A stretch of 64,000 nucleotides of DNA, from the NCBI RefSeq assembly GCF_013408555.1, contig NZ_JACBZN010000001.1, positions 1,612,001 to 1,676,000 of the forward strand, read 5' to 3'. The translations under genes and the position numbers were made by a program. This document shows, piece after piece, positions 18,038 to 28,300 of the stretch (position 1 is the stretch's first letter; the number at the start of each line of letters is the position of its first letter). Source of the DNA: Aeromicrobium tamlense (GTDB lineage Bacteria > Actinomycetota > Actinomycetes > Propionibacteriales > Nocardioidaceae). Below the pieces are notes generated by a model, which was not told the DNA's origin, did not search any database, and saw nothing but the letters and a program-made list of their open reading frames with translations.

Positions 18038-18489
18038 GCTTCCTCCTTGGCCGAAGCCTGGGCGACGGCGTCCTTCCAGGCCATCCAGGACAGCAGGGCG
18101 CACTTGACGCGCGCCGGGAACTGGGCGACGCCCGCGAAGGCGATGCCGTCCTCCAGCACGTCCTCGTCAGGCTCGACCTGTCCGCGGCCCTGCATGAGCT
18201 CCTGGAAGGCGTCGAGTGTGGTCAGGGCGTGGTCGACCTGCTGGCCGACCACGAGGTCGTTCAGGACCGAGGCCGAGGCCTGGCTGATCGAGCAGCCGGC
18301 CGCGTCGTAGGACACGTCGGCCACCCGGCCGCCCTCGAGGTGCACGCGCAGCGTGATCTCGTCGCCGCACGTGGGGTTCACGTGGTGCACCTCGGCCTCG
18401 AAGGGCTCGCGCAGGCCCGCACCGTGCGGGTTCTTGTAGTGATCCAGGATGATCTCCTGGTACAGGGCGTCGACGTTCGATGCGTTCAT
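18034..18489 (-). CDS. sufU: Fe-S cluster assembly sulfur-transfer protein SufU
   Basis: A 151-aa SufU with the zinc/sulfur site complete: Cys41 and Asp43 in NPTCGDEI, Cys66 in AAGCSIS and Cys130 in VKCALL. SufU takes persulfide sulfur from SufS and passes it to the SufBCD scaffold. Start ATG 18489 lies 2 nt after the sufS stop; its stop overlaps the sufT start. Confidence 0.95.
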   Translation of the reverse strand: MNASNVDALYQEIILDHYKNPHGAGLREPFEAEVHHVNPTCGDEITLRVHLEGGRVADVSYDAAGCSISQASASVLNDLVVGQQVDHALTTLDAFQELMQGRGQVEPDEDVLEDGIAFAGVAQFPARVKCALLSWMAWKDAVAQASAKEEA

Positions 18490-18491
18490 GG

Positions 18492-19724
18492 TCAGGCTCC
18501 GAAGTACGACTGGGTGTGCCGGATCCCCGCGACGAGCGCGTCGATCTCGGCCTCGGTCGTGTAGAGGTAGAACGAGGCACGGGTCGTGGACTGCACCCCG
18601 AAGCACGCGTGCAACGGCTTGGCGCAGTGGTGACCCGCGCGCACGGCGACGCCCTGCGAGTCGAGCAGCTGCGCCACGTCGTGCGGGTGCACCCCGTCGA
18701 TCGTGAAGCTGATCGCTCCCCCGCGGTCGACCGGCTCCTTGGGGCCGACGATCGTCACGCCGGGCAGGTCGTTCATCGCCTCGAGCGCGTACGCCGTGAT
18801 CTGCTGCTCGTGCGCGGCGACGTTCTCCATGCCGATCGCCGAGAGGTAGTCCACGGCGGCGCCGAGTCCGACCGACTGCGCGATCGGCGGCGTGCCCGCC
18901 TCGAAGCGGTGCGGCGGCGCGGCGAAGGTCGTGGCCTCCATCGACACCGTCTCGATCATCTCGCCGCCGCCGAGGAACGGCGGCAGCTCGGCGAGCAGGT
19001 CGTAGCGACCCCACAGGACGCCGATGCCCGTCGGGCCGACCATCTTGTGACCCGTGAAGGCCACGAAGTCGGCACCGAGCGCGGCCACGTCGACCGGAAG
19101 CTGCGGCACGGCCTGCGACGCGTCGATGACGACGAGCGCGCCGACCTCGTGCGCGCGGCGGACGATCTCCGCGACCGGGTTGATCGTGCCGAGCATGTTC
19201 GAGACCCACGTGACCGAGACGACCTTCGTCCTCTCCGTCAGCGTGAGCGAGTCGAGGTCGAGACGGCCCTCGGGCGTGACGCCGTACCAGCGCAGGTCGG
19301 CACCCGTGCGCTGCGTGAGCAGCTGCCACGGCACCAGGTTGGAGTGGTGCTCCATCTGGGTGACGACGACCTCGTCGCCGGCGCCCACGCGTCCCGCGTC
19401 ACCGAGGACGCGAGCCACGAGGTTGAGCGCCTCGGACGCGTTCTTGGTGAACACGACCTCCTCGCGCCGCGGCGCGCCGATGAACGACGCCACCTTGTCG
19501 CGACCGAGCTCGAACGCCTCGCTCGCCTCCGCACCGAGCTGGTGCATCGCCCGCGCGACGTTGGCGTTGTGCTCGAGGTAGTGACGCTCGATGGCCTCGA
19601 CGACCTGACGCGGCTTCTGCGACGTGTTGGCGCTGTCCAGGTACACCAGAGGGCGGTCCCCCGCCATCGTCCTGGACAGGATGGGGAAGTCCTTGCGGAT
19701 CGCCTCGACGTCGTAGCCGGCCAT
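18492..19724 (-). CDS. sufS: cysteine desulfurase SufS
   Basis: This 410-aa group II cysteine desulfurase has the PLP-binding Lys227 in FTGHKMVGPTGIG, His127 in QMEHHSNLVPW, and the persulfide-carrying Cys367 in RAGHHCAKPLH. It draws sulfur from L-cysteine for Fe-S cluster synthesis. Start ATG 19724 lies 2 nt after the sufC stop and gives the normal N-terminus (IRKDFPIL). Confidence 0.96.
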   Translation of the reverse strand: MAGYDVEAIRKDFPILSRTMAGDRPLVYLDSANTSQKPRQVVEAIERHYLEHNANVARAMHQLGAEASEAFELGRDKVASFIGAPRREEVVFTKNASEALNLVARVLGDAGRVGAGDEVVVTQMEHHSNLVPWQLLTQRTGADLRWYGVTPEGRLDLDSLTLTERTKVVSVTWVSNMLGTINPVAEIVRRAHEVGALVVIDASQAVPQLPVDVAALGADFVAFTGHKMVGPTGIGVLWGRYDLLAELPPFLGGGEMIETVSMEATTFAAPPHRFEAGTPPIAQSVGLGAAVDYLSAIGMENVAAHEQQITAYALEAMNDLPGVTIVGPKEPVDRGGAISFTIDGVHPHDVAQLLDSQGVAVRAGHHCAKPLHACFGVQSTTRASFYLYTTEAEIDALVAGIRHTQSYFGA

Positions 19725-19726
19725 GA

Positions 19727-20485
19727 TCAGACGGCCGCCTTGGTGAACTTGTCGTAGCCCTCGGCCTCGAGCAGCTCCGCGAGCTCGCGGCCGCCGGTCT
19801 CGGCGAGCTTGCCCGCGACGAAGACGTGCACGTAGTCGGGCTGGATGTAGTTCAGGATGCGCGTGTAGTGCGTGATCAGCAGCACGCCACGATCGCCCTG
19901 GCCCGAGTAGCGGTTGACGCCGTCGGAGACGACGCGCAGGGCGTCGATGTCCAGACCGGAGTCCGTCTCGTCGAGGACCGCGAACTTCGGGTTGAGCAGC
20001 TCGAGCTGGGCGATCTCGTGGCGCTTCTTCTCGCCGCCGGAGAAGCCCTCGTTGACCGAGCGGGAGGCGAACGACGGGTCGAGCGTCATCCGCTCGAGCG
20101 CGGCGTTGACGTCCTTGACCCACGTGCGCAGCTTGGGCGCCTCACCGTCGATGGCGGTCTTCGCGGTGCGCAGGAAGTTCGCGACCGAGACGCCGGGGAT
20201 CTCGACGGGGTACTGCATCGCCAGGAACAGGCCGGCGCGGGCACGCTCGTCGACGCTCAGCTCCAGGATGTTCTCGCCGTCGAGCAGCACCTCACCCTCG
20301 GTGACCTGGTACTTGGGGTGGCCGGCGATCGAGTAGGCCAGCGTGGACTTGCCCGAGCCGTTCGGGCCCATGATGGCGTGGACCTCGCCGGAGTTGATGG
20401 TCAGGTCGACGCCGCGGAGGATCTCCTTCGCGCCGTCCTCGGTGTCGACGGACACGTGGAGGTTCTTGATCTCCAGAGTGCTCAT
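19727..20485 (-). CDS. sufC: Fe-S cluster assembly ATPase SufC
   Basis: A 252-aa ABC-type ATPase: Walker A GPNGSGKST at residues 40-48, signature FSGGEKKR, Walker B FAVLDETDSGLD (Glu then Thr in place of the usual Glu-Pro, normal for SufC). It binds SufB and SufD and powers cluster building. Start ATG 20485 has AAGGAGA upstream and overlaps the stop of the Rieske gene as ATGA. Confidence 0.96.
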   Translation of the reverse strand: MSTLEIKNLHVSVDTEDGAKEILRGVDLTINSGEVHAIMGPNGSGKSTLAYSIAGHPKYQVTEGEVLLDGENILELSVDERARAGLFLAMQYPVEIPGVSVANFLRTAKTAIDGEAPKLRTWVKDVNAALERMTLDPSFASRSVNEGFSGGEKKRHEIAQLELLNPKFAVLDETDSGLDIDALRVVSDGVNRYSGQGDRGVLLITHYTRILNYIQPDYVHVFVAGKLAETGGRELAELLEAEGYDKFTKAAV

Positions 20486-20808
20486 GCGTTCTCTCCTTGG
20501 TTGGGGAGGTCGACCCAGACGGTCTCTCCCTCGATCTTGGTCTGGTAGACGGGGACCGGTTCGGTGGCCGGCAGGCCCAGCGGCTTGCCGGTGCGCAGGT
20601 CGAAGCGCGACCCGTGCAGGAAGCACTCGATCTCGCAGCCCTCGACGTCGCCGTCGGACAGCGGGATCTCGGCGTGCGAGCACCAGTCCTGGATGCAGTA
20701 GACGGTGTCACCGTCACGCACCAGGGCCAGGTCGTGGCCCTCGAACTCGATGCCGAGCGCCGCGCCCTCGGGGACGTCGGCGAGCTTCGCGACCTCCTGG
20801 AAGGTCAT
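20482..20808 (-). CDS. Rieske [2Fe-2S] ferredoxin-type protein of the suf operon
   Basis: A 108-aa Rieske protein resembling the ferredoxin subunit of non-heme dioxygenases. The cluster ligands are Cys43-x-His45 and Cys62-x2-His65 (CSHAEIP and CFLHGS). No signal peptide or membrane anchor is present, so it is a soluble electron carrier. It is locked into the operon by ATGA overlaps with both sufD and sufC. Many actinobacterial suf operons have such a gene; it may supply electrons to cluster assembly, but this is inference. Confidence 0.93.
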   Translation of the reverse strand: MTFQEVAKLADVPEGAALGIEFEGHDLALVRDGDTVYCIQDWCSHAEIPLSDGDVEGCEIECFLHGSRFDLRTGKPLGLPATEPVPVYQTKIEGETVWVDLPNQGENA

Positions 20809-21992
20809 GCCGACACCGCAGACGGGTTGCCGACCACGGCGGCCAGCTCGTCCTCGATGGCGGACATGAGGCGCTCCTGCAGGTCCGCGACACCGATCCG
20901 GCGGATGATGTCGTTGAAGAAGCCGTGCACGACGAGGCGCTTGGCCTCGGTGGGGTCGATGCCGCGGCTCTGCAGGTAGAACAGGTGCTCGTCGTCGAAT
21001 CGACCGGTCGTGGACGCGTGGCCCGCGCCGGCGATGTCGCCGGTCTCGATCTCCAGGTTCGGCACCGAGTCGGCGCGCGCGCCGTCGGTGAGGACGAGGT
21101 TGTCGTTCTGCTCGAACGTCTCGATGCCCTCGGCGACCTTGCGGATCAACACGTTGCCGATCCAGACGGTGTGCGCGTCCTGGCCCTGCAGCGCGCCCTT
21201 GTACTCGACGTTGCTGCGGGTCTTCGGGGCCGTGTGGTCGACGAACTGGCGGTGCTCGAGGTGCTGGCCCGCGTCGGCGAAGTAGATGCCGAGCAGGTCG
21301 ACGCTGCCGCCGGATCCGCGGTAGTCGACGTTGGTCGACGAGCGGACGAGGTCGCCACCGAGCGTGAACTCGAAGAAGCGCACCGTGGCGTCGCGACCGA
21401 CGCTGATGCCGTTCTGCACGGCGTGGACGGCGTCGTCCTCCCAGTCGGCCAGGTTGACGACGTCGAGCTGGGCACCGTCGCCCACCACGTAGGTGACGTT
21501 CGTGGCATAGGTGGCCGAGCCGACGTGGTCGAACGCGATCGTGGCCTTCGAGAACGGCGCGACCTTGACCACGATGTGACCCCACACGGTCTCGTCGACC
21601 GAGGGGCCGGTGAGCCGGATGCGCGCCGGGGCGTCGAGCTCGCCGTCGATCGACAGCAGCGTGGCACCGCCGGCGTTCTGCACGGCCAGCGCGGCGAGGC
21701 GGTCGAGCGGCGCGATGCCGCCGAGGGCCTTGGCCTCGTCGGTGGTGATCGTGGAGAGCGAGGCGCCCGCGGGCAGCTCGTCCTTCCACTCCAGGCAGGC
21801 GTCGGACGGTGTGCCGTCGAGCAGGCCACGCAGGCGCTTGAGCGGCGTGAAGCGCCAGATCTCCTCCAGGCCCGTGGGCTTGGGGTGGGCCTCGACGTCG
21901 TACGACGGCTCGGGGTGCAGGTGGGACTGGACGTGGTCCAGCTCCAGCGCCGCGGCCAGGCCGTTGTCGGTTCCCTCGATGGTTGCGGTCAT
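20805..21992 (-). CDS. sufD: Fe-S cluster assembly protein SufD
   Basis: A 395-aa SufD: the N-terminal region includes [18 protein letters not shown], and the right-handed beta-helix core is followed by a C-terminal SufB/D signature ([20 protein letters not shown]). It pairs with SufB and SufC in the scaffold complex. Start ATG 21992 overlaps the sufB stop as ATGA. The SufB-like Cys of the core is absent, as expected for SufD. Confidence 0.94.
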   Translation of the reverse strand: MTATIEGTDNGLAAALELDHVQSHLHPEPSYDVEAHPKPTGLEEIWRFTPLKRLRGLLDGTPSDACLEWKDELPAGASLSTITTDEAKALGGIAPLDRLAALAVQNAGGATLLSIDGELDAPARIRLTGPSVDETVWGHIVVKVAPFSKATIAFDHVGSATYATNVTYVVGDGAQLDVVNLADWEDDAVHAVQNGISVGRDATVRFFEFTLGGDLVRSSTNVDYRGSGGSVDLLGIYFADAGQHLEHRQFVDHTAPKTRSNVEYKGALQGQDAHTVWIGNVLIRKVAEGIETFEQNDNLVLTDGARADSVPNLEIETGDIAGAGHASTTGRFDDEHLFYLQSRGIDPTEAKRLVVHGFFNDIIRRIGVADLQERLMSAIEDELAAVVGNPSAVSA

Positions 21993-23425
21993 CCGACAGC
22001 ACCCTCCATCTGCAGCTCGATGAGTCGGTTCAGTTCCAGCGCGTACTCCATGGGCAGCTCGCGAGCGATGGGCTCGACGAAGCCGCGCACGATCATCGCC
22101 ATGGCCTCGTCCTCCTCCATGCCGCGCTGCATGAAGTAGAAGAGCTGGTCGTCGCTGACCTTGGAGACGGTGGCCTCGTGGCCGAGGGTCACGTCGTCCT
22201 CGCGCACGTCGACGTACGGGTACGTGTCCGAGCGGCTGATCTGGTCGACCAGGAGCGCGTCGCACTTGACCGTGCTGGCCGAGCCGTAGGCGCCCTCGTT
22301 GACCTGGAGCAGGCCGCGGTAGGACGTGCGGCCGCCGCCTCGGGCGACGGACTTGCTCAGGATCGAGCTGGACGTGTTCGGCGCGACGTGCACCATCTTG
22401 GCGCCGGTGTCCTGGTACTGGCCCTCGCCGGCGAACGCGATCGACAGCGTCTCGCCCTTGGCCTGCTCACCCATGAGGTAGACGGCCGGGTACTTCATCG
22501 TGACCTTGGAGCCGATGTTGCCGTCGACCCACTCCATGGTGGCGCCGGCCTCGCACGTGGCGCGCTTGGTCACCAGGTTGTAGACGTTGTTCGACCAGTT
22601 CTGGATCGTCGTGTAGCGGACGCGAGCGCCCTTCTTCACGATGATCTCGACGACCGCGGAGTGCAGCGAGTCGGTCTTGTAGATCGGGGCGGTGCAGCCC
22701 TCGACGTAGTGGACGTAGGAGTCCTCGTCGGCGATGATCAGCGTCCGCTCGAACTGACCCATGTTCTCGGTGTTGATGCGGAAGTACGCCTGCAGCGGGA
22801 TGTCCACGTGGACGCCCTTGGGCACGTAGATGAACGAGCCGCCCGACCACACGGCCGTGTTCAGTGCGGCGAACTTGTTGTCGCCGACCGGGATGACCGT
22901 GCCGAAGTACTCCTCGAAGATCTCGGGGTGCTCCTTGAGCGCCGTGTCGGTGTCGAGGAAGATGACGCCCTGCTGCTCGAGGTCCTCACGGATCGAGTGG
23001 TAGACGACCTCGGACTCGTACTGCGCGGCGACACCGGCGACGAGGCGCTGCTTCTCGGCCTCGGGGATGCCCAGCCGGTCGTACGTGTTCTTGATGTCCT
23101 CGGGCAGGTCCTCCCACGACTGGGCCTGCTTCTCCGACGAGCGGACGAAGTACTTGATGTTGTCGAAGTCGATCTCGTCGAGGTCGGCGCCCCACGTCGG
23201 CATCGGCTTGCGATCGAAGAGCTTGAGGCCCTTCAGGCGCAGGTCGAGCATCCACTGGGGCTCGCTCTTCTTGCCCGAGATGTCGCGGACGACGGCATCG
23301 TTCAGGCCGCGCTGGGCGCTGGCGCCGGCGACGTCGGCGTCGTGCCAGCCGAACTCGTAGTTGCCGACCTCCTTCAGTCCCGGGTTCAGGTCCTCGATCG
23401 AGGTCGTGTCGTTCGTGGTCGTCAT
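21989..23425 (-). CDS. sufB: Fe-S cluster assembly scaffold SufB
   Basis: This 478-aa SufB is complete and uninterrupted; the M. tuberculosis homologue carries an intein, but none is present here. Visible family segments are [33 protein letters not shown], the Cys in VKCDALLVD and [20 protein letters not shown]. It is the site where clusters form with SufC and SufD. Start ATG 23425 overlaps the sufR stop as ATGA. Confidence 0.96.
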   Translation of the reverse strand: MTTTNDTTSIEDLNPGLKEVGNYEFGWHDADVAGASAQRGLNDAVVRDISGKKSEPQWMLDLRLKGLKLFDRKPMPTWGADLDEIDFDNIKYFVRSSEKQAQSWEDLPEDIKNTYDRLGIPEAEKQRLVAGVAAQYESEVVYHSIREDLEQQGVIFLDTDTALKEHPEIFEEYFGTVIPVGDNKFAALNTAVWSGGSFIYVPKGVHVDIPLQAYFRINTENMGQFERTLIIADEDSYVHYVEGCTAPIYKTDSLHSAVVEIIVKKGARVRYTTIQNWSNNVYNLVTKRATCEAGATMEWVDGNIGSKVTMKYPAVYLMGEQAKGETLSIAFAGEGQYQDTGAKMVHVAPNTSSSILSKSVARGGGRTSYRGLLQVNEGAYGSASTVKCDALLVDQISRSDTYPYVDVREDDVTLGHEATVSKVSDDQLFYFMQRGMEEDEAMAMIVRGFVEPIARELPMEYALELNRLIELQMEGAVG

Positions 23426-24135
23426 GACGACTCCCCTTCAGTTGGAGACACAGCGTTGGTGGTGGTCTGGGTGGCGCGGGGCAGGTGAGTGGTGCACACC
23501 CCGTCGCCGTGGGCAATGGTGGCGAGACGCTGGACGTGCGATCCCAGCAGCTCGCCGAAGATCTCGGTCTCGGCCTCGCACAGCTGCGGGAACTCCTCGG
23601 CGACGTGGGCCACCGGGCAGTGGTGCTGACAGATCTGCTCGCCGAGCGGGGTGGTGCTGGCGGAGGCGGCGAAGCCGTCGTCGGTGAGCGCCCGGGCGAG
23701 CACCGCGGCCTGGTCCTCGACCGGGACCCCGTGCAGCAGTCGCTCGTAGCGCTGGCGGAAATCGGCGAGTCGGTGTCGCGCGAACTCCATGACGGCCGTG
23801 TCGCCACCCGTGGCGCGCAGGAAGCGCAGCGCCTCGGCGGCCAGGTCGTCGTAGGAGTGGGCGAAGGTGTCGCGACCGGCGGCGGTCAGCCCGAACACGC
23901 GGGCCGGACGGCCACGGCGGCGCTGGCCCCGGACCCGCTCCTCGCGCGACTCGACGAGACCCTGCTCGACGAGGTGCTCGAGGTGGCGGCGGACGGCCGC
24001 GGGAGTGAGTCCGAGCCGCGTCGCGAGGGTCGTGGCGGTGCTGGGACCGTTCTCCAGGATGCTCTCGGCGACGCGCTCGCGCGTGGAGAGGTCGTCGACG
24101 GACGACACCTCATGATTCACGCGCATGCTTTTCAC
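23422..24135 (-). CDS. sufR: SufR-type iron-sulfur transcriptional repressor
   Basis: A 237-aa ArsR/DeoR-like regulator with an N-terminal winged helix ([20 protein letters not shown]) and a C-terminal cluster-binding region, [21 protein letters not shown]. The cysteines are Cys169, Cys173, Cys186 and Cys214; Cys173-x12-Cys186 is the SufR spacing. It should repress the suf operon while its cluster is intact. I choose GTG 24135: an inverted repeat that fits a SufR site begins at this codon and extends upstream, and a CACAAT box lies 6 nt away, so the message may be leaderless. ATG 24126 is the alternative. Confidence 0.9.
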   Translation of the reverse strand: MKSMRVNHEVSSVDDLSTRERVAESILENGPSTATTLATRLGLTPAAVRRHLEHLVEQGLVESREERVRGQRRRGRPARVFGLTAAGRDTFAHSYDDLAAEALRFLRATGGDTAVMEFARHRLADFRQRYERLLHGVPVEDQAAVLARALTDDGFAASASTTPLGEQICQHHCPVAHVAEEFPQLCEAETEIFGELLGSHVQRLATIAHGDGVCTTHLPRATQTTTNAVSPTEGESS

Positions 24136-24148
24136 AACACCATTGTGA
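24132..24148 (-). promoter_or_regulatory. candidate SufR operator and suf promoter
   Basis: TCACAA-caCCA-TTGTGA is a perfect inverted repeat with 6-bp arms and a 5-bp spacer. It overlaps the sufR start codon and a possible -10 box (CACAAT, minus strand 24147-24142) whose -35 partner would be TTGAAC 18 bp further upstream. SufR sites described in other bacteria are similar short inverted repeats at the suf promoter, so autorepression is likely. Confidence 0.65.
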
Positions 24149-24217
24149 CGTTAATGATTCCCCCCGTTCAACGAAGGCTCGCCTCAGTGAGCCGCGCCTC
24201 ACCACGCCGTTTGGCCA

Positions 24218-24223
24218 TAAGGT
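24218..24223 (+). promoter_or_regulatory. -10 box of the polymerase gene (TAAGGT), leaderless start
   Basis: TAAGGT ends 6 nt before ATG 24230 with no Shine-Dalgarno. It is divergent from the suf promoter about 70 bp away. Confidence 0.55.
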
Positions 24224-24229
24224 CGGCCC

Positions 24230-25285
24230 ATGGGGGCATCCGCAGCGGAGGTCGAGGCCGGAGGGCGCACCGTGCGCGTCTCCAGTCCCGACCGCGTGAT
24301 CTTCGAGAAGACCGACCACACGCCGGACATCACGAAGCTCGAGGTGGTCGAGTTCTACGTCGCCGTCGGCGACGGGCTGATGCGCGCGCTGCGCGAGCGG
24401 CCGACCACCCTGGAGCGCTGGCCCAAGGGCGTGCGCGAGGACATGGTGATGGCCACGCGCGCCGACGGGCACGGCGACGCGTTCTACCAGAAGCGCGTGC
24501 CCAAGGGCGCTCCCCCATACCTGGAGACCGTGCGCATCCACTTCCCCTCGGGGCGTCGCGCCGACGAGATCTGCCCCACCGAGATCGCCGTGCCCGCCTG
24601 GGCTGCCCACATGGGGACGATCACGTTCCACCCCTGGCCCGTGCGCCGTGCCGACGTGGACCATCCCGACGAGATCCGCATCGACCTGGACCCGCAGCCC
24701 GGCACCGACTTCCACGACGCGCAGCGCGTCGCCCGGGTTGCCAAGGAGCTGCTCGAGGAGATCGGCATCCGCGGCTTCGCCAAGACCAGCGGCAACCGCG
24801 GGGTCCACATCTTCGCGCGCATCGAGCCGAAGTGGACGTTCACGGACGTGCGCCATGCCGCGCTGGCGTTCGGACGCGAGCTGGAGCGCCGCGACGACGG
24901 CGTCACCACGGCCTGGTGGAAGGAGGAGCGCGGCGAGAAGATCTTCGTCGACTTCAACCAGAACGCCCGCGACCGCACGATCGCCAGCGCGTACAGCCTG
25001 CGACCGAAGCCCGGCGCGCCCGTGTCCACTCCCCTGACCTGGGACGAGCTGTTCGACGTCGACGACCCGCGCACGCTCAACCTCACGACCGTGCCCGGCC
25101 TGCTCGAGCAACGTACGGACCCGTGGAGCGAGATCGACGACGTCCACCACTCCATCCAGACGCTGCTCGACTGGTACGACCGCGACGAGGAGAACGGCCT
25201 CGGCGAGATGCCGTACCCCCCGGACTACCCGAAGATGCCCGGCGAGCCCCGCCGCGTGCAGCCCTCGCGCAAGAGGACCGACTGA
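24230..25285 (+). CDS. LigD-type Prim-Pol DNA polymerase (PolD-like)
   Basis: A 351-aa stand-alone polymerase of the archaeo-eukaryotic primase fold found in LigD. Catalytic Asp152 and Asp154 lie in IDLDPQPG, the nucleotide-binding segment TSGNRGVHIF at 186-195, and the third Asp241 in IFVDFNQNARDRT. No ligase or nuclease domain is fused. Free-standing mycobacterial relatives (PolD1/Prim-PolC and PolD2) fill short gaps, and Prim-PolC works with LigC in base-excision repair. A LigC gene lies 4 kb away here. No Ku gene is in the window. A strong hairpin follows the stop. Confidence 0.9.
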   Translation: MGASAAEVEAGGRTVRVSSPDRVIFEKTDHTPDITKLEVVEFYVAVGDGLMRALRERPTTLERWPKGVREDMVMATRADGHGDAFYQKRVPKGAPPYLETVRIHFPSGRRADEICPTEIAVPAWAAHMGTITFHPWPVRRADVDHPDEIRIDLDPQPGTDFHDAQRVARVAKELLEEIGIRGFAKTSGNRGVHIFARIEPKWTFTDVRHAALAFGRELERRDDGVTTAWWKEERGEKIFVDFNQNARDRTIASAYSLRPKPGAPVSTPLTWDELFDVDDPRTLNLTTVPGLLEQRTDPWSEIDDVHHSIQTLLDWYDRDEENGLGEMPYPPDYPKMPGEPRRVQPSRKRTD

Positions 25286-25291
25286 GCACGC

Positions 25292-25330
25292 GGAACGGGG
25301 GCCGACCGCCGCGCGGCCGACCCCCGTTCC
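25292..25330. terminator. bidirectional terminator hairpin (polymerase / M14 peptidase)
   Basis: GGAACGGGGG (25292-25301) pairs with CCCCCGTTCC (25321-25330), with further GC pairing inside. It sits in the 54-bp gap between two convergent genes and can serve both. No long U-tract is present, as is common in high-GC genomes. Confidence 0.8.
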
Positions 25331-25339
25331 TGCGTCACC

Positions 25340-28300
25340 TCAGCGGCGGACGGTGAGCCTCACCGCCTTCTTCGCGGACTTCACGTGCGCGTTGCCCAGG
25401 TAGGACACCGTCACGCGCTTCGTGCCGCTGCTCAGCCGCGGCAGCTTGACCGAGCCGCGGCCCTTCGCGTCGATCGTGACCACGTAGGAGCGCGATCCGA
25501 CCTTGACGAGCGCCTTGCCGCGGACGTGGGCGCCCGGGGCCTTGACCGTGACCGTGACCCGCGCGCGCGTGCCAGTCGTGACCTTGCGCGGCGTGATCTT
25601 CACGCCGACCTTCGAGGACGCCTTCGTGACGCGCAGGACCACGGGGCTCGACGAGCTCGCGCCGACGTCCTGGGTGCCCCGGTAGGTCGCCGTGACGACC
25701 CGGGCACCGCTCGTGGCGAACGGTCCGAGAGGCGCCGTGGCGCGGCCGTTGCGGTCGAGCGAGACCGTCCGGTGCCGGACGCCGTCGACGAAGACGTCCA
25801 CGACGCCCTTGCCGGCCGTCACGTCGCCGTCACGGTCGACCTTCACCGCGATGCTCGACGTCGCCCGCTTGCCCGCCGTGATGCTCTTCGGCGAGACCGT
25901 CAGGGCCACCGCGGCGCTCGGGACACCCGGCGCGGCCACGACCTTGAGCGCGACCGGCAGCGATGTGCTGCCCGCCAGCTCGGCACTGCCGCCGTAGCGC
26001 GCTGTCACCAGCTGGCTGCCGACCGCGCTGAGCGCGGGGAGGGCGACCTGCGCCCGCCCGCTGCCGTCGAGCTCGGCCGAGCCGACCGGCTCGTCGCCGA
26101 CGTAGACCGTGACGACGCCCTCGGGATCCGGCTGGGCGCCGGCGCCCGTGGCCGCCACCTCGATGGCGGCGGTGACGCCGGTCTGGCCGGCGCGGATCTC
26201 GTCGCGATCGAGCGTCAGGGTCGTGGAGGACGCCGGGAGCGGCTCCTCGTACCCGACCTCGGCCACCCACGTGCGGTAGTTGCCCTCACGGCCCGGGACG
26301 AAGCCACGCTCCACGTTGCCGCGGGCGTCCACCGTGATCCAGCGGACCTCGGTGCCCTCGGCCACGCGGAGGCGCTCGCCGCCCTCGCGCAGACCCGCTG
26401 CGGCGTACATCGTCGACCGCAGGTTCGGGACCGTGCCGTCGGTCGTGTAGAACACGCTCGCCGGCTCGCTCGTGGCGAACTCCACGTTGACCTGGCCCTC
26501 TGTCGCGCTGGACGTGACCTTGACCTCGCTGGTGGGCGCGACCGTGTCGGTGTCGTGGTCGCGAGCGATCCGCAGCATCTCGACGAGGCCGTTGGAGAAC
26601 TCCATCGCCTCCTGGTGGGCGCCGGCGCCCGTGGGCGTCTCGGCCTCGAACGGCGGCTGGAAGGTCGAGCCGACCTCGAAGTCCCAGGCGTAGATGCCGT
26701 ACTTGTACCAGAGCATGTCGCCGGAGTTGCCGGCCGCCGAGTACAGGGTGTCCACGACGCGACCGGTGCGCGCCGGGGTCACCGACAGGCCGCGGTGCCG
26801 CTTGATCGCGGTGAGGATGCGCGACGAGGCGCCCTGGAACAGCGACTCCTCCTCGAGCGTGGGCTCGGGCGCGGTGATGCGTCCGGGCGTCCGGTAGGCG
26901 GCGGGCGACCACATGAAGTAGTTGCCCGAGCTGTGCACGTTCATCGACCACTTCATGTTCGGGTGCGCGGCGACCCAGTCGACGTTCTTGGCCTCGGGCT
27001 CGCTCAGCTCGGACGGACCCGCGTAGGTGTCGCCGTTGCAGTTGTTGGAGGCGCCCGAGTAGCCGTCGAAGAAGCTGTACTCGTCGTAGTTGCGGTTGAC
27101 GTCGACGCCCCACTGGTTGCGCGCGTTCGCGTCGGTGTTGCCGCCCGCCGTCGTCCCGCAGTGCATCGTCATGTTCCGGCGCTGCGAGTTGAAGTCGTAG
27201 AACGAGTAGTGACCGCCGTCGGGGTTGACCGACGGGAGCACCCAGATCTCCAGGTTGTCGACGAGGTCACGCGTGGCCGCGTGCGAGTCGTAGTTGCGCA
27301 GCAGGCGCTCGGCCGTCTCGATCGTGACCAGCGGCGGCACCCACTCACGGGCGTGCTCCTGCGCGTAGAAGAAGACGCCCGGCTTGGACCCGTCGCGGAC
27401 CTTGCCGATCTTGATCGCGTAGACCGCGTGCGGGTCGCGCGAGACGTTGGCCGGCGCGTTCAGGAAGTCCGAGAGCGCCACGGTCGCCGCGGGGACGACC
27501 CCGGCTCCCGCGTTCCCGCGGTAGGTCGCGGCCGACACCAGCGTGCTGGCCTCGGGGTGCGCGTTGATCGCCGCGGCGATCTGGGCCGCCGTGCTGGTGG
27601 CCGCACCGGAGCCGTCCGTCGCGGACGTCACCACGACGAGCGAGCCGTCGACCGCGACGGTCAGGGCCTGGTCGGCCGCCGTCGGGTGGTCGACCCGGAC
27701 CGAGAGGGCGTTGCCGCCGTCCGAGCCGTAGGCCTTCGAGGTGATCGCGAGGCGGCGCGGGTTGTCGGCCGTCGCGGTGCCGGCGGGGATGACGGCCTGC
27801 GAGTGACGGCGGTAGCCGTTCGTCTTGTTCGGCAGCTCGACGATCTCGGCGAGGTCCGGGTGGTCGGTCGCCAGCTGGCGGATGCGGTCGTACAGCTGCG
27901 TCGGGTCGAGGTAGGACGTGATGAAGTCCTCTTGGTAGCCCGCGCCCTTGAACGGGTCGGCCTCGTCGCCGGTGGGCAGCCAGTCGGTGACCTTCGCGAT
28001 CGCGACGTCTCCCGTCGGGCTGGTGATCCGGATGCGGTCGGGACGGCTGGTCAGCGCGGCGGCGCCCGTCGTGGGGCTGGCGCCGCGGTGGTAGAGGTAG
28101 ACGCTCGCGTCGACGAAGCGCGAGATCGTCTGGGTGCCGCCGCTGCCGAACGCGGTGCCGGGACCGCTGTCGCGCTCCACGGTGAGCGTGGTGGTCGCGG
28201 TCTGGCCCTCGGCCCACTTGGCCTCCACCGAGAGGATCGGCACGCCGAACGACGTGAAGTACTCGGCGCGGGTGATCTTGACGTCCGACACGTCGGGGTG

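Noticed and set aside
21989-23425. Intein in SufB as in M. tuberculosis
   Set aside because: The gene is 478 codons and continuous through the expected insertion region.
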